Of a stretch of DNA of 64,000 nt, positions 27,283-36,942 are shown in pieces. This DNA comes from Oceanospirillum sp048265165 (GTDB lineage Bacteria; Pseudomonadota; Gammaproteobacteria; Pseudomonadales; Halomonadaceae). The position numbers were made by a program, and so were the translations under genes. The notes beneath the pieces are model-generated. The model was given only the letters and a program-made list of their open reading frames with translations. It was not told the DNA's origin and did not search any database. The DNA lies in contig NZ_JBLXCD010000002.1 in the NCBI RefSeq assembly GCF_048265165.1, positions 186,001 to 250,000 of the forward strand, given 5' to 3'. The stretch's first letter is position 1; every line of letters begins with the position of its first letter.

Positions 27283-27397
27283 CGGGCGGACCTTTACCCA
27301 AAGGCTTTCGGTGCAGCCCCTTTAGGCTTTAGACCTATTCAGAGGTTGGCACCGTTTAAACCCTGCCTCCGAACGATTAGAATAGTTCGCATCACTC

Positions 27398-27429
27398 TGA
27401 TGATTAAGGTTTTTTAACCTTAATCATCA
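27398..27429 (+). repeat. Perfect inverted repeat in the trpS leader
   Basis: Fourteen-base arms TGATGATTAAGGTT and AACCTTAATCATCA surround a TTTT loop. It lies 32 bp before the trpS start. A stable RNA hairpin is expected, but no T-run follows outside the stem. It may end purT mRNA, act as an operator, or control trpS. Confidence 0.75.
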
Positions 27430-27461
27430 ACCCTTACACTGAACCAGAAGACAGATCCGAC

Positions 27462-28475
27462 ATGGAAAAACGCAGAGTTTTAACCGGCATCACCACCACA
27501 GGTACCCCTCACTTGGGTAACTATGTAGGTGCGATCCGCCCCGCTATTGAAGCGAGCCGTGATCCGAATAATGAATCTTTCTACTTCCTGGCTGACCTGC
27601 ACGCTTTGATCAAATGCCACGATCCGAAGCGCGTACAGGAATCCCGTCGCGAGATCGCCGCTACATGGCTGGCCTTGGGTCTGGATACCGATAACTCTGT
27701 CTTCTACCGACAGTCAGACATCCCTGAAATCACTGAGCTGACCTGGCTGCTGACTTGCGTGTGTGCCAAAGGTCTGATGAACCGGGCCCACGCTTATAAA
27801 GCGGCTGTACAGGACAACGAAGCCGAGGGCGGTGCCGACCCAGATAAAGGTATCACAATGGGTCTGTTCAGCTATCCGGTACTGATGGCAGCAGATATTC
27901 TGATGTTTAACGCTACCGACGTACCCGTGGGCCGTGATCAGATTCAGCATATCGAAATGGCCCGTGACGTTGCCGGTCGTTTCAACCACATCTATAAAGG
28001 CCAGTACTTCAAACTGCCGGAAGCCCGTATCGAAGAGAGCGTTGCGGTTCTGAACGGTCTGGATGGCCGTAAGATGAGCAAAAGCTACAACAATACAATT
28101 CCTCTGTTTGTACCTGAGAAAAAGCTGCTTAAACTGATTCGTAAAATCAAAACCAACTCACTAGAGCCAGGTGAGCCAAAAAGTACCGAGGATTGCACTC
28201 TGTTCCAGATCTGGCAAGCGTTTGCCGATGAGAACCAAATCGCCGATATGCGCCAGCAGTACGAAAACGGTATCGGCTGGGGTGATATGAAAAATGCCCT
28301 GTTTGAGCTTGTAAACGACCACCTGAAAGAGCCGCGCAGCAAGTACGAAGAGCTGATGAACGATATGGGCTATGTAGAAGAGGTGATGCAGAAAGGTGCT
28401 GAGAAAGCTCGTGCTGAAGCCGGTGCCCGTATCGACCTACTGCGTAAAACCGTTGGTTTTGGGTCCTTTGTATAA
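27462..28475 (+). CDS. trpS: Tryptophanyl-tRNA synthetase
   Basis: 337 residues. Class I signatures are the HIGH-like TPHLGNY (about 15-21) and KMSKS within GRKMSKSY (about 205). It charges tRNA-Trp in the cytoplasm. Length is normal. The last nine codons are part of a 29-bp tandem duplication whose second copy lies just after the stop. A strong terminator follows at 28543. Confidence 0.97.
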   Translation: MEKRRVLTGITTTGTPHLGNYVGAIRPAIEASRDPNNESFYFLADLHALIKCHDPKRVQESRREIAATWLALGLDTDNSVFYRQSDIPEITELTWLLTCVCAKGLMNRAHAYKAAVQDNEAEGGADPDKGITMGLFSYPVLMAADILMFNATDVPVGRDQIQHIEMARDVAGRFNHIYKGQYFKLPEARIEESVAVLNGLDGRKMSKSYNNTIPLFVPEKKLLKLIRKIKTNSLEPGEPKSTEDCTLFQIWQAFADENQIADMRQQYENGIGWGDMKNALFELVNDHLKEPRSKYEELMNDMGYVEEVMQKGAEKARAEAGARIDLLRKTVGFGSFV

Positions 28476-28506
28476 GTACCGTTGGTTTTGGGTCTTTTGT
28501 TTAAGG
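28449..28506 (+). repeat. 29-bp tandem duplication across the trpS stop codon
   Basis: The unit starting ACCGTTGGTTTTGGGTC occurs at 28449-28477 and again at 28478-28506 with only a few substitutions (CCTTTGTATAAGT versus TTTTGTTTAAGG near the ends). The first copy encodes the C-terminus and stop; the second is noncoding but repeats an in-phase stop-like TAA. Confidence 0.85.
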
Positions 28507-28542
28507 CTTGCTCCTTAAGCCACATCATCTGAATGCTGAAAC

Positions 28543-28574
28543 AAAAATCCCCGATCATGACCGGGGATTTTTTT
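28543..28574. terminator. Strong terminator after trpS, usable from both sides
   Basis: AAAAATCCCCG pairs with CGGGGATTTTT across an 8-nt loop and is followed by more T residues on the plus strand. It lies between trpS and the convergent diguanylate cyclase gene. Confidence 0.9.
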
Positions 28575-28605
28575 GCACCAATTTCTACCGCCCAAGGCAG
28601 ATAGA

Positions 28606-29550
28606 TCAGGACAGCTCTTTGTCCTGACGCTCCGCAACAACAACCCGATTACGACCTGCAAGTTTAGCGCGATAAAGAGCATTATCCGCCCGAAGAATCA
28701 GACCGGTCTGGGTTTCCAGTTGCGTATCACTTTTCGACGCCACACCAAAGCTTGCGGTCACCACAGGGGCTACATTACTGCTGGGGTGCTTCAGCTGCAA
28801 TTCTTCAATCTCTTTTCGACAGCGCTCAGCAAGGTGCTCTGCAACATCTGCAGCTTGTCCGGGAAGAATGATACAAAACTCCTCACCACCGTATCGGGCA
28901 ACCTGATAACCATAGCTTTGTAGCTGTGTCCTCAAGTAATCTGACACGGCGACCAGGCACTTATCTCCAGCCTGATGCCCCAGATGATCGTTATATTGCT
29001 TGAAAAAATCGATATCAAAAAACACCAGACTCAAGGGCGTTCCCTGAAGCTCTGAGCGGCGTAACTCTCGTTCCAACATCATATTAAAGTGACGGCGGTT
29101 AGCAATACCGGTCAGCTCATCGGTCAGGGCCATCTGATTCAGTTTTTCAGCTTGTTTGTTCAGCAGGGCTTCACGTCGCACCATAGAACTGACGTCCTGC
29201 ACCTCAATCAAACAGAAGCGCTTACCATCTGACAACATTGGCTGCACACGAATAGACTGGGAAAAACGCTCACGACGCACACCCTGCCCCCGAAACAACG
29301 GCAGAGGAGACCGGTTAAGGCCTGGGGATAAAAGTGATGGCAGACCTGATTTTAATGCCTGCATGACGGCCTGGTGAATACGTGAACCCACAAGCTCAGG
29401 ATAGTGCTCAAATAGTACCTTACCCTGCAGGTCGTCCGAAGTATCAAAGGCTTTATTGAGCCAATGGTTAATAAAATGAACCCGGTATTCTTCATCCAGA
29501 ATCATGACGCCAGACTGAAGTACTGACAACGCCCGTTCAAAAAGCTGCAT
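28606..29550 (-). CDS. PAS-GGDEF diguanylate cyclase
   Basis: 314 residues, no membrane segment. A PAS domain (about 1-125) is joined by a short coiled helix to a GGDEF domain with GGEEF at 221-225 and LTDELTGIANRRHF at its start. The position where an inhibitory RxxD site should be reads SYGY, so product feedback is probably absent. It is the third gene in a run with a CheC phosphatase and a CheY-like receiver, which suggests their output is c-di-GMP. Confidence 0.92.
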   Translation of the reverse strand: MQLFERALSVLQSGVMILDEEYRVHFINHWLNKAFDTSDDLQGKVLFEHYPELVGSRIHQAVMQALKSGLPSLLSPGLNRSPLPLFRGQGVRRERFSQSIRVQPMLSDGKRFCLIEVQDVSSMVRREALLNKQAEKLNQMALTDELTGIANRRHFNMMLERELRRSELQGTPLSLVFFDIDFFKQYNDHLGHQAGDKCLVAVSDYLRTQLQSYGYQVARYGGEEFCIILPGQAADVAEHLAERCRKEIEELQLKHPSSNVAPVVTASFGVASKSDTQLETQTGLILRADNALYRAKLAGRNRVVVAERQDKELS

Positions 29551-29576
29551 ATGTGTTTTAAAATCCTCAGAACGAT

Positions 29577-30185
29577 CTACTGAACGCCTTCCAGAAAACC
29601 TCTCAGCGCCTGCTGCAAATTTGCTTCAGACCCACTGCCCATAATAAAGGCCAAGTAACCCTCCAGGTTCTGACTCTCAAGAGCCAGCTGGATTTGGATA
29701 AAGAGCACGGTCTGCTCGCTCTCTGGTTTTTGTAAAATTTCATCAACAGAGGCAACGGTTAATTCAGGCAGATCACAGGAAAAAGTATCCTGCAGCATAT
29801 CCGCAATCGTTGAGAAACAGGCATTAAGAATGATATTCCCTATCTCATTCAAAGCATCCTGTTCAATCTCACTGAGCTGCTCAATCGGGACCTGGCTACC
29901 CAGCATCAGGCGAACAATCTCTAGGCTGGAGTTCTCCGGAAACATCAGCATAGCCTCGCCGGAAAAGCTGCCATTAAACATCTGACTAACACAGGTCAGA
30001 CGCTCAGCACCAATGCCCGGAGACAGGAGTTCAATAACCCGATGGATGGGCATAACATGCACCACAGGAACGCTCATCGTGACAGGTTCCTGGGTCAGCT
30101 CACTGAGAGCAGAAGCTGAACGCCCCACGCTGATATTAAAGATTTCAGCCAGTGCGTCTAACTCCAGTACAGTCAGATCATTCAT
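29577..30185 (-). CDS. cheC: CheC-family CheY-P phosphatase
   Basis: 202 residues, two copies of the CheC active-site pattern E-x2-N-x22-P: Glu14/Asn17/Pro40 and a second set in NEIGN with the proline of DLPEL 23 residues on. Both sites look intact. CheC dephosphorylates CheY-type receivers, often together with CheD; no CheD is seen in this window. It overlaps the upstream receiver gene by 8 bp and precedes the diguanylate cyclase by 26 bp. Confidence 0.88.
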   Translation of the reverse strand: MNDLTVLELDALAEIFNISVGRSASALSELTQEPVTMSVPVVHVMPIHRVIELLSPGIGAERLTCVSQMFNGSFSGEAMLMFPENSSLEIVRLMLGSQVPIEQLSEIEQDALNEIGNIILNACFSTIADMLQDTFSCDLPELTVASVDEILQKPESEQTVLFIQIQLALESQNLEGYLAFIMGSGSEANLQQALRGFLEGVQ

Positions 30186-30549
30186 TTTCCCGGCTCCAGA
30201 TCGCCAGTGCCTTTTCAGCTACGGCCGGGGTAATCGGCTTCGCAATAAAATGCACGCCAAGCTCTTCTGCCCGCGCCTGGCTGGAGGACTGAATATTGGC
30301 AGACAAAAGAATCATGGTCGTATCCGGTAGCTGAGGACGTAAAACTTCAACAGCTTCAAAACCATCCATCACCGGCATATTAATATCCATAACAATCAGA
30401 TCCGGCGTTTCAGCTGTGGCCTTTTCAACTGCCTGCTGGCCATCTTCCGCCTCAACTATCTGCCAGTCGCTGGCGGCCATATTGATCATTTTACTTAGCA
30501 TCATGCGGGAAACACGACTGTCGTCCACCACCAAAACCGTTTTGCTCAT
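30178..30549 (-). CDS. Stand-alone CheY-like response regulator
   Basis: 123 residues, a bare receiver: acidic pair Asp9/Asp10, phospho-acceptor Asp55 (LIVMDINMP), Ser83 and Lys104 (AKPI). It overlaps CheC by 8 bp and is first in the three-gene module. It probably is the substrate of CheC and may act on the diguanylate cyclase or flagellar switch; the cognate kinase is not encoded nearby. The 285 bp upstream (30550-30834) hold its promoter and the terminator of the efflux operon. Confidence 0.92.
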   Translation of the reverse strand: MSKTVLVVDDSRVSRMMLSKMINMAASDWQIVEAEDGQQAVEKATAETPDLIVMDINMPVMDGFEAVEVLRPQLPDTTMILLSANIQSSSQARAEELGVHFIAKPITPAVAEKALAIWSRENE

Positions 30550-30770
30550 AAATCTACCTTAAAATTAAAATCTGAAAACAGAACTGCTGTCTGAAATTGT
30601 GTTTAACAGTTCAGAAGCTTTATGGGGCGGTTAAATAAGCCATTCTGAGGCTAATCTATCGTATCTGAGCTTAAAAAGCAGTATCCGGTCAGATTGTTTA
30701 TTGCAGCACAGCATGAGGGGAGATTACAAGAAGCTTCATCTTTAGCTTATAACCAGCTGATATAAAAGAA

Positions 30771-30803
30771 AAAAACCGATTGGATATTCCAACCGGTTTT
30801 TTT
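30771..30803 (-). terminator. Terminator of the RND efflux operon
   Basis: AAAAACCG-x-TTGG and CCAA-x-CGGTTTTT form a stem with one mismatch around ATATT, with A/T tracts on both sides. It lies 32 bp past the RND stop. Confidence 0.85.
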
Positions 30804-30834
30804 CAGTAGATACGAGACTAAACAGGACTGACGA

Positions 30835-33800
30835 CTATTCGTAATCTGGCTCAGGCATATGAGGTAGCTTCTGCACAATGTAAGTGTAAACCGTTGGTAC
30901 CACATAGAGTGTTAGTAACGTACCAAAGGTCAGACCGCCTACAATCACCCAGCCAATAGCCTGGCGGCTTTCTGCACCGGCGCCGGTAGCCAGAGCCAAC
31001 GGCAGGTTACCCAGCACCATGGCACCGGTCGTCATCAGAATCGGACGCAGACGCAGAACACTCGCCTCGACAATCGCCTCAAACTTCTCCTTGCCCTCTT
31101 CCCGGAGCTGGTTGGCAAATTCCGTCATCAGAATACCGTGTTTGGTGATCAGACCAATCAGTGTAATCAGGCCGATTTGGCTATACACATTCAAGGTACC
31201 ACCGGTCATCTTCATGGTGAGCAACGCCCCCAGAATGGCCAATGGAACCGTCAGCATAATCACCATTGGAGAACGGAAGCTCTCAAACTGTGCCGCCAGA
31301 ACCAGATAGATAAAGCCCAGCGCCAGAATAAAGGTAATCATCAGAGAGTCGCCAGATTCCACATATTCCCGAGCCTGGCCACTGTAATCAAACTGAATTC
31401 CCTGAATACCCATCTCTTCCGCTGTTTGCTCAACCGTATCCCGTAGCCAAACCAGAGCATCGCCCTGAGTCAGTCCCGGTGTCAGGCTGGCTTTAATGGT
31501 TGCTGCGCGCAGCTTATTGAAGTGGTTCAGCTCTTTAGGTGCAACCGTCTCAACCAGAGTTACCAGGTTAGACAACTGGACCATCTGGCCTGAAGAAGAA
31601 CGCACATAAATAGACGACAACGAAGACGGTGTAGCGCGGTCCACGTCCGCTACTTTAGCAATAACATCATATTGCTCATTACCATCTTTATAGCGGGTAA
31701 TCGTCCGACCACCCAGCAGGGTTTCCAACGTGCTGGTCACATCAGAAATAGAAACCCCTACCGCTGCAGCCTTGTCACGATTAATCTTCAGGTTGATCTG
31801 TGGTTTGTTCAGCTTCAGGTCAACATCCGGGTTTACCAGCTTTCCACTGGCGTAAACCTTGCCCATAACCGCACCGATCAGCTTCTGCAGATCTTCAAAA
31901 TTGGCGGTGGACTGAACAACCATTTCAACAGGACGGGCAGTCGGGCTTTGCCCCAGAGATGCCGGTGTAATCGGGAATGACATGATACCTGGAATACCGG
32001 CATACATAGGACCACGCAGGGTTCCTGCAATTTCCTGAGCACTACGTTCGCGCTCTTCCCAATCTTTAAGACCGGCAAAAGAAATCACATTACTTTCCGT
32101 TGGGAACAAACCGGTAATCACGAAATAACGCTCAATCTCAGGGACACCAGAGAATACGCCTTCAATCTGACGGCTGTACTTGTCCAGAAACTCTGTAGTA
32201 GATCCTTCAGGGCCGATACCAAAGCCGATAATCGTTCCCCGGTCTTCAACCGGTGACAGTTCGCTGTTCAGGCTGCTAAAGGTGACATACAAACCACCCA
32301 AACAGGCCACGCCAACCAACAACACAACCGGACGAGCTTTCATGGTCCATTTCAGAGAACGACGATAAAGGTCACCCATACCGTTCAGAACCTTCTCCCC
32401 CCAGAGATAGAATTTACCATGGCTCTCATGTTTGAGAATCCGGGAGCACATCATAGGTGACAGAGTCAAAGCCACAAAGCCGGACACAACCACAGCACCA
32501 GCCAGTGTCAGTGCAAACTCTGCAAACAATTTACCCGTCCGCCCTTCGGTAAAGGCCAAAGGTGTAAACACCGCCGCCAGAGTAATGGTCATAGCGACAA
32601 CCGCAAAACCGATCTCTTTAGAGCCTTTAAATGCCGCCTGAATCGGGTGCATCCCCTCTTCAATGTGACGATAGATGTTCTCCAACATCACAATGGCATC
32701 ATCGACTACCAGACCAATCGCCATCACCATCGCCAAAAGCGTCAGAGTATTGATGGAGTAGCCCAGTATGTACATAAAAACGAAGGCACCGACCAGGGAG
32801 ACCGGAATGGTTACCAGAGGGATCAGGGTTGCCCGCAAGGAGCGCAGGAAGATAAAGATCACCAGAATAACCAGGATCACAGCTTCTGCGATGGTGGAAA
32901 ATACCGCATTAATAGAGCGATCAATAAAAATAGAGGAATCGTAAGCGACATTCACTTTCATTCCTTCCGGCAAAATCGCTTCAATTTCCGGAATCATCTC
33001 GCGAACACTGCTGGAAACATCCAGCGGGTTAGCCACCGACTGTTTGACAACCCCCATAGCAACAGCCGTCTTACCTTTAAAACGTACTGTACCTCGGTCA
33101 TTTTCGGCATCGATACGAACACGGGCAACATCTTTTACCCGAACAAGATAACCGTCGTTGTCCCGAAGAATTACCTGCTCGAACTCTTCTGGGGTCTGCA
33201 GATCCGTTTGAGCCAGCAGGGTAAATTCACGATTCTCAGACTTAATGGTACCCGACGGTACCTCAAGGTTCTGACTGCGTATCGCATTGGATATGTCGGT
33301 AGTTGTAACACCAAAGGCCGCCATACGCGCCTTATCCAGCCAGATACGCATAGCATATCGGCGTTCACCAAAGATACGGACTTCTGCTACACCCGGCGCA
33401 GTCTGCAGACGGTCTTTCACCAGTCGATCGGCAAAATCGGTCATCTCTAACGGCGTATGGTTCGGGCTGGAAAAAGCCAGATACATAATAGGCTGAGCAT
33501 TTGCCTCTACCTTCGCAACGATTGGCTCATCAATATCATCCGGCAAGCGACCCCGCACACGGCCAACACGGTCACGCACATCAGATGCTGCGTTGTCGGC
33601 ATTACGCTCCAGCTTAAAGTTAATAGTGATCTGACTCTTACCACTACTGGAAGAAGAGGTCATATAATCGATGCCTTCAATACCGGAAAGAGAGTCTTCC
33701 AGTACATTAGTCACCTGAGATTCAATAATACTGGCGTTGGCACCGGTGTACGTGGTGACAACAGAAACCGTCGGCACATCGATATTCGGGTACTCCCGAA

Positions 33801-33900
33801 CCGAAAGACGGTCATAGGCGATCACGCCCACCAGCATCAGCAACAGACTCATCACTGTTGCAAATACCGGTCGTTTAATGGAAATTTCTGACAATACCAT
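30835..33900 (-). CDS. RND multidrug efflux permease (HAE1/AcrB family)
   Basis: 1021 residues, the usual length: 12 membrane segments with two large periplasmic loops. The proton-relay residues are the Asp pair in GLVVDDAIVMLENI and Lys in LIGLITKHGILM. The N-terminus FATVMSLLLMLVGVIAYDRL fits the family. It exports drugs or metabolites from the periplasm to an outer-membrane channel, in a complex with the membrane-fusion protein encoded 38 bp upstream. No outer-membrane factor gene is in the window; substrate unknown. Confidence 0.95.
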   Translation of the reverse strand: MVLSEISIKRPVFATVMSLLLMLVGVIAYDRLSVREYPNIDVPTVSVVTTYTGANASIIESQVTNVLEDSLSGIEGIDYMTSSSSSGKSQITINFKLERNADNAASDVRDRVGRVRGRLPDDIDEPIVAKVEANAQPIMYLAFSSPNHTPLEMTDFADRLVKDRLQTAPGVAEVRIFGERRYAMRIWLDKARMAAFGVTTTDISNAIRSQNLEVPSGTIKSENREFTLLAQTDLQTPEEFEQVILRDNDGYLVRVKDVARVRIDAENDRGTVRFKGKTAVAMGVVKQSVANPLDVSSSVREMIPEIEAILPEGMKVNVAYDSSIFIDRSINAVFSTIAEAVILVILVIFIFLRSLRATLIPLVTIPVSLVGAFVFMYILGYSINTLTLLAMVMAIGLVVDDAIVMLENIYRHIEEGMHPIQAAFKGSKEIGFAVVAMTITLAAVFTPLAFTEGRTGKLFAEFALTLAGAVVVSGFVALTLSPMMCSRILKHESHGKFYLWGEKVLNGMGDLYRRSLKWTMKARPVVLLVGVACLGGLYVTFSSLNSELSPVEDRGTIIGFGIGPEGSTTEFLDKYSRQIEGVFSGVPEIERYFVITGLFPTESNVISFAGLKDWEERERSAQEIAGTLRGPMYAGIPGIMSFPITPASLGQSPTARPVEMVVQSTANFEDLQKLIGAVMGKVYASGKLVNPDVDLKLNKPQINLKINRDKAAAVGVSISDVTSTLETLLGGRTITRYKDGNEQYDVIAKVADVDRATPSSLSSIYVRSSSGQMVQLSNLVTLVETVAPKELNHFNKLRAATIKASLTPGLTQGDALVWLRDTVEQTAEEMGIQGIQFDYSGQAREYVESGDSLMITFILALGFIYLVLAAQFESFRSPMVIMLTVPLAILGALLTMKMTGGTLNVYSQIGLITLIGLITKHGILMTEFANQLREEGKEKFEAIVEASVLRLRPILMTTGAMVLGNLPLALATGAGAESRQAIGWVIVGGLTFGTLLTLYVVPTVYTYIVQKLPHMPEPDYE

Positions 33901-33938
33901 GCCGAAGATGCTCCTTAATTAGCCATTAGCAGATGGGC

Positions 33939-35012
33939 TTACTGGCTTTGTTCAGCCTGAGGTTTTGCGGATTGCAGATTGACCGGCATGGCTGCTGCAC
34001 CAGGGCGGAGTTTCATTTGTCCTGCTGTAACAACAATATCACCTGCTTTAACTCCCTGAAGAACCTGTACACGGCCACGCTCCCGGATACCGGTCACAAC
34101 AGGACGTATAGCAACTTTGCCTTCTTCCAGCACATAGACCAGTTGAGTATTCCCCTGGGGAACTAACGCTTCTTCCTGCAGAAGCAGTGCATCTTCAATC
34201 GTTTCCAGCTTCAGGTTAATACGGGCAAACAGACCCGGACGCAGCTTACCGCTATCATTAGGCAAACTGGCAACCACCTTCACACTTCGGCCATTCACAT
34301 CCACTTCCGGAGACACGGCGAATACGGTTCCTTTAAACTGTTCACCTGGAATAGCATCTATAGAAACAGCAACACTTTGCCCCACCGCAAGACCTGTCAG
34401 ATAAACCTCAGGAATACGGAACTCAACACGCAGCGGGTTAACCGACACCAGGCTGACCAATGACTGTCCGGGTGTCACATACTCACCAACACTGACCTCA
34501 CGCAAACCCACCAGGCCATCAAAAGATGCATTCAGCGTCATTTTGCCTAGCCGTTCTTTAGCCAGTGCAACACCTGCTTGGTCAATACGCAGTTTTGCCA
34601 AAGCACTATCACGGGTATTGACACTACCTGCGTTAGAGCTTACCAATTGATTAGCGCGCTTATATTCAACCTCGCTAAGCCCCCGGCTGGCTTCAGCCTG
34701 TTTCAGTTCAGCGCTCGGAATAGAGTCATCCAGTTTAATAAGCGGCATACCCGCCTTAACCATCTGGCCTTCACGGAATAAAATTTTTGCAACCCGGCCA
34801 GCCACTTCAGGACTGATGGCAACAGACTCATCCGCTGAAAGGGAACCAACCACCTCCACCGTGCGTTCAAGAGTCTCTGTCTGAACAACCTGCGCCTCCA
34901 CCGGCATCGGGGGCATTTCTGCTGCATTGGCCTTAGCGGCGCTAAAAGTAAGGGCACTGATGAAAGGTAACAAAGCACCGAATGTCAGTGTCCGGGAAAG
35001 GGAGTGTTTCAT
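33939..35012 (-). CDS. RND efflux membrane-fusion (adaptor) protein
   Basis: About 357 residues from ATG 35012, chosen because AGAGG lies about 9 nt upstream and a signal peptide then starts at once (MKHSLSRTL, cleavage near KANA-AEM). A lipoyl/barrel-sandwich domain and helical hairpin (about 55-170) and a beta-barrel domain follow. It links the RND pump to the outer-membrane channel. No lipobox cysteine, so it is periplasmic with a cleaved or anchoring N-terminus. First gene of the pair. Confidence 0.92.
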   Translation of the reverse strand: MKHSLSRTLTFGALLPFISALTFSAAKANAAEMPPMPVEAQVVQTETLERTVEVVGSLSADESVAISPEVAGRVAKILFREGQMVKAGMPLIKLDDSIPSAELKQAEASRGLSEVEYKRANQLVSSNAGSVNTRDSALAKLRIDQAGVALAKERLGKMTLNASFDGLVGLREVSVGEYVTPGQSLVSLVSVNPLRVEFRIPEVYLTGLAVGQSVAVSIDAIPGEQFKGTVFAVSPEVDVNGRSVKVVASLPNDSGKLRPGLFARINLKLETIEDALLLQEEALVPQGNTQLVYVLEEGKVAIRPVVTGIRERGRVQVLQGVKAGDIVVTAGQMKLRPGAAAMPVNLQSAKPQAEQSQ

Positions 35013-35349
35013 GTAATTGAGCCTCTGCTTATCCTTGAGCATGTTGTGTTGCTGAGCTGCTTGCTTTTACAGTCTTGTTGAACAACGTATGCTGCCGTTG
35101 TCGGCGACATGTAGCGTTCGTACTCGAACTATCAGCGAGTCATACACGAGCCACGTCGCACAGGACAAATGGATTGATATATAAAATAGCGGACTATGAT
35201 ACTCAGCTTTAAGGAGCATCACAGAGGAACAATTAATCGTCAATCATCCTGTGAGTAATAACCCGAAAAATCGAATATCTCAGATATTTTTTCAACGAAA
35301 AGGCCAAGTAAGTTTACCTGAAAGCAGGTAAATCCGTAGCGCCCCAACC
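35013..35349. other. Intergenic region upstream of the efflux operon
   Basis: No gene seen. Three ACTCG/CTCG-type repeats occur near 35120-35155 and may be an operator for an unlinked regulator. An 8-bp hairpin (TTTACCTG with CAGGTAAA, 35313-35332) lies just after the ZIP gene on the minus strand and could be its weak terminator. Confidence 0.5.
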
Positions 35350-36072
35350 TCAGTTGTGAACCAGTATTTGCTGCCCCAAAAGCCCGGTGAGAAAACCTGC
35401 AACGGCTGCCATCGGTGGCCACCAATCTTTATCAAGCCGAACCTGAGGTGCAATATCCTGGAACGTCAGATAAAGAATCCCACCAGTAGCCCAAAGCATG
35501 ATAAAGCCGAGCGCCATTTCCATCTCTGAAAGCCAGACAAAACCTACCCAGGCTGAAAATGGGCCAATGGGCACCAGCAGAATAAAGAAAATCAGAATTT
35601 TTCGACACTGCCCCGGGCGAACAGCGATCATCTCACGGTATGCATTAAAGCCTTCCGGTAGATTTTGCAACGCCATCAATAGCGCCAACAGCAAACCACT
35701 CTCGCTCCCCAAGGCCAGAGAAGCGCCCAGAGCCATCGCCTCCGGCATAAAGTCCAGCAACATCGCCAATAACTGGGCCGTGGAACCGCCCTGACGGCTT
35801 AGAATGATGTCTGCAACCATAAACATCAGACCACCACTTAACACCGCAACGGCAACCCATACCGTTGACAGTGATTTCTGTCCTTCCGGCACCAGTACCA
35901 ACGCAACGGCTGCCAACAGGACGCCCGCTCCATAGGCGATCACCGAATGTTTAAGCTCATTTTGCAGCCATTGGTTCTGGAAGTGCTCAATCCGCGCCAG
36001 AACGCCCCCTAGAGGAATAGTTATCGCAGCAAGTGTGGAATAAAGCAGTGCCAGACTGAGAGCTTCAGACAT
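35350..36072 (-). CDS. ZIP-family metal transporter
   Basis: 240 residues, about seven to eight membrane segments. The conserved membrane motifs are DFMPEAMALGASLA and ALQNLPEGFNAYREM, whose Asn, Pro and Glu residues bind the metal in ZIP proteins such as ZupT/GufA. It imports zinc or another divalent metal across the inner membrane; selectivity unknown. Same strand as the TSUP gene 99 bp upstream. Confidence 0.9.
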   Translation of the reverse strand: MSEALSLALLYSTLAAITIPLGGVLARIEHFQNQWLQNELKHSVIAYGAGVLLAAVALVLVPEGQKSLSTVWVAVAVLSGGLMFMVADIILSRQGGSTAQLLAMLLDFMPEAMALGASLALGSESGLLLALLMALQNLPEGFNAYREMIAVRPGQCRKILIFFILLVPIGPFSAWVGFVWLSEMEMALGFIMLWATGGILYLTFQDIAPQVRLDKDWWPPMAAVAGFLTGLLGQQILVHN

Positions 36073-36171
36073 AATGTATCCTTATATATCCAGTTCAGAA
36101 AAAAGTTCATTAAAGCTTTCAGAAAGCTGTATTAAAGTGCTCCCAAACGACACTCTCTTTGACCCAACAGA

Positions 36172-36942
36172 TCAGGCCATAAAGCTCTGCCAAAGAAGGC
36201 GCAAAGCCAGTAGCGTGACAATCAGTGCAAAACCCCGACGAAACAGGTGACCCGGAATCCGGTTCAGCAACTTAAGCCCTAACCAGGTGCCGAAAGCACC
36301 AGCAGCAATCATTAATACAATCGGCACAAACCACGCAGAAAAATGAAAGCCCAGTGCCCCAAAGACAGCGGCCTTTGTCACATGCTGAAATGACATACAT
36401 GCAGAGAAGGTTGCGGTTGTGGATAACTTATCCTGATCCAACCGGTGCACAAAGGCTGCCACTAAAGGGCCTGTTGCACCAACAAACATAGAGATCAGGG
36501 TTGTCAGTCCTCCGGCAAAAACGGTTTTAGCACCACTTACCGTCAGCTTTTTCGGCTTAGGGCCCCAAACCATATAGAGAATAAAAAACGCTACCGCCCG
36601 CTGAATCCAGTCAACCGGTAACTGAACAAGTACCTGAGACGCGATCAAAGCTCCCAGCACAGCCCCCAGAGAAAACCTCAGCACCATTGGCCAGTGAATA
36701 TGTCGGCGGGTCATCAGTGCCCGATTCGCATTGGAACCAAACTGCACCAAGCCGTGCACAGGGATCAGAGCCAGAGGAGGCAGCAGCGTTGCCATCACCG
36801 CCAGCAGCAGTACACCGCCGCCAATGCCCATGGCTGCAGTGATAAAAGAGGTCAGAGCGCTGGTGAGCACCAGCCAAAAGAGATGAAGATTGGAAAGCCC
36901 TTCCGTTAAAGGCTCAGTCCAAAACGCCTGCAGATCCACCAT
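36172..36942 (-). CDS. TauE/SafE (TSUP) family membrane protein
   Basis: 256 residues with eight or so membrane segments and the family motif GIGGGVLLLAVM in the first third, plus MFVGATGPLVAAF in the second half. TSUP proteins export sulfite or organosulfonates or other small anions; the substrate here is unknown. It may be cotranscribed with the ZIP gene. Confidence 0.9.
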   Translation of the reverse strand: MVDLQAFWTEPLTEGLSNLHLFWLVLTSALTSFITAAMGIGGGVLLLAVMATLLPPLALIPVHGLVQFGSNANRALMTRRHIHWPMVLRFSLGAVLGALIASQVLVQLPVDWIQRAVAFFILYMVWGPKPKKLTVSGAKTVFAGGLTTLISMFVGATGPLVAAFVHRLDQDKLSTTATFSACMSFQHVTKAAVFGALGFHFSAWFVPIVLMIAAGAFGTWLGLKLLNRIPGHLFRRGFALIVTLLALRLLWQSFMA

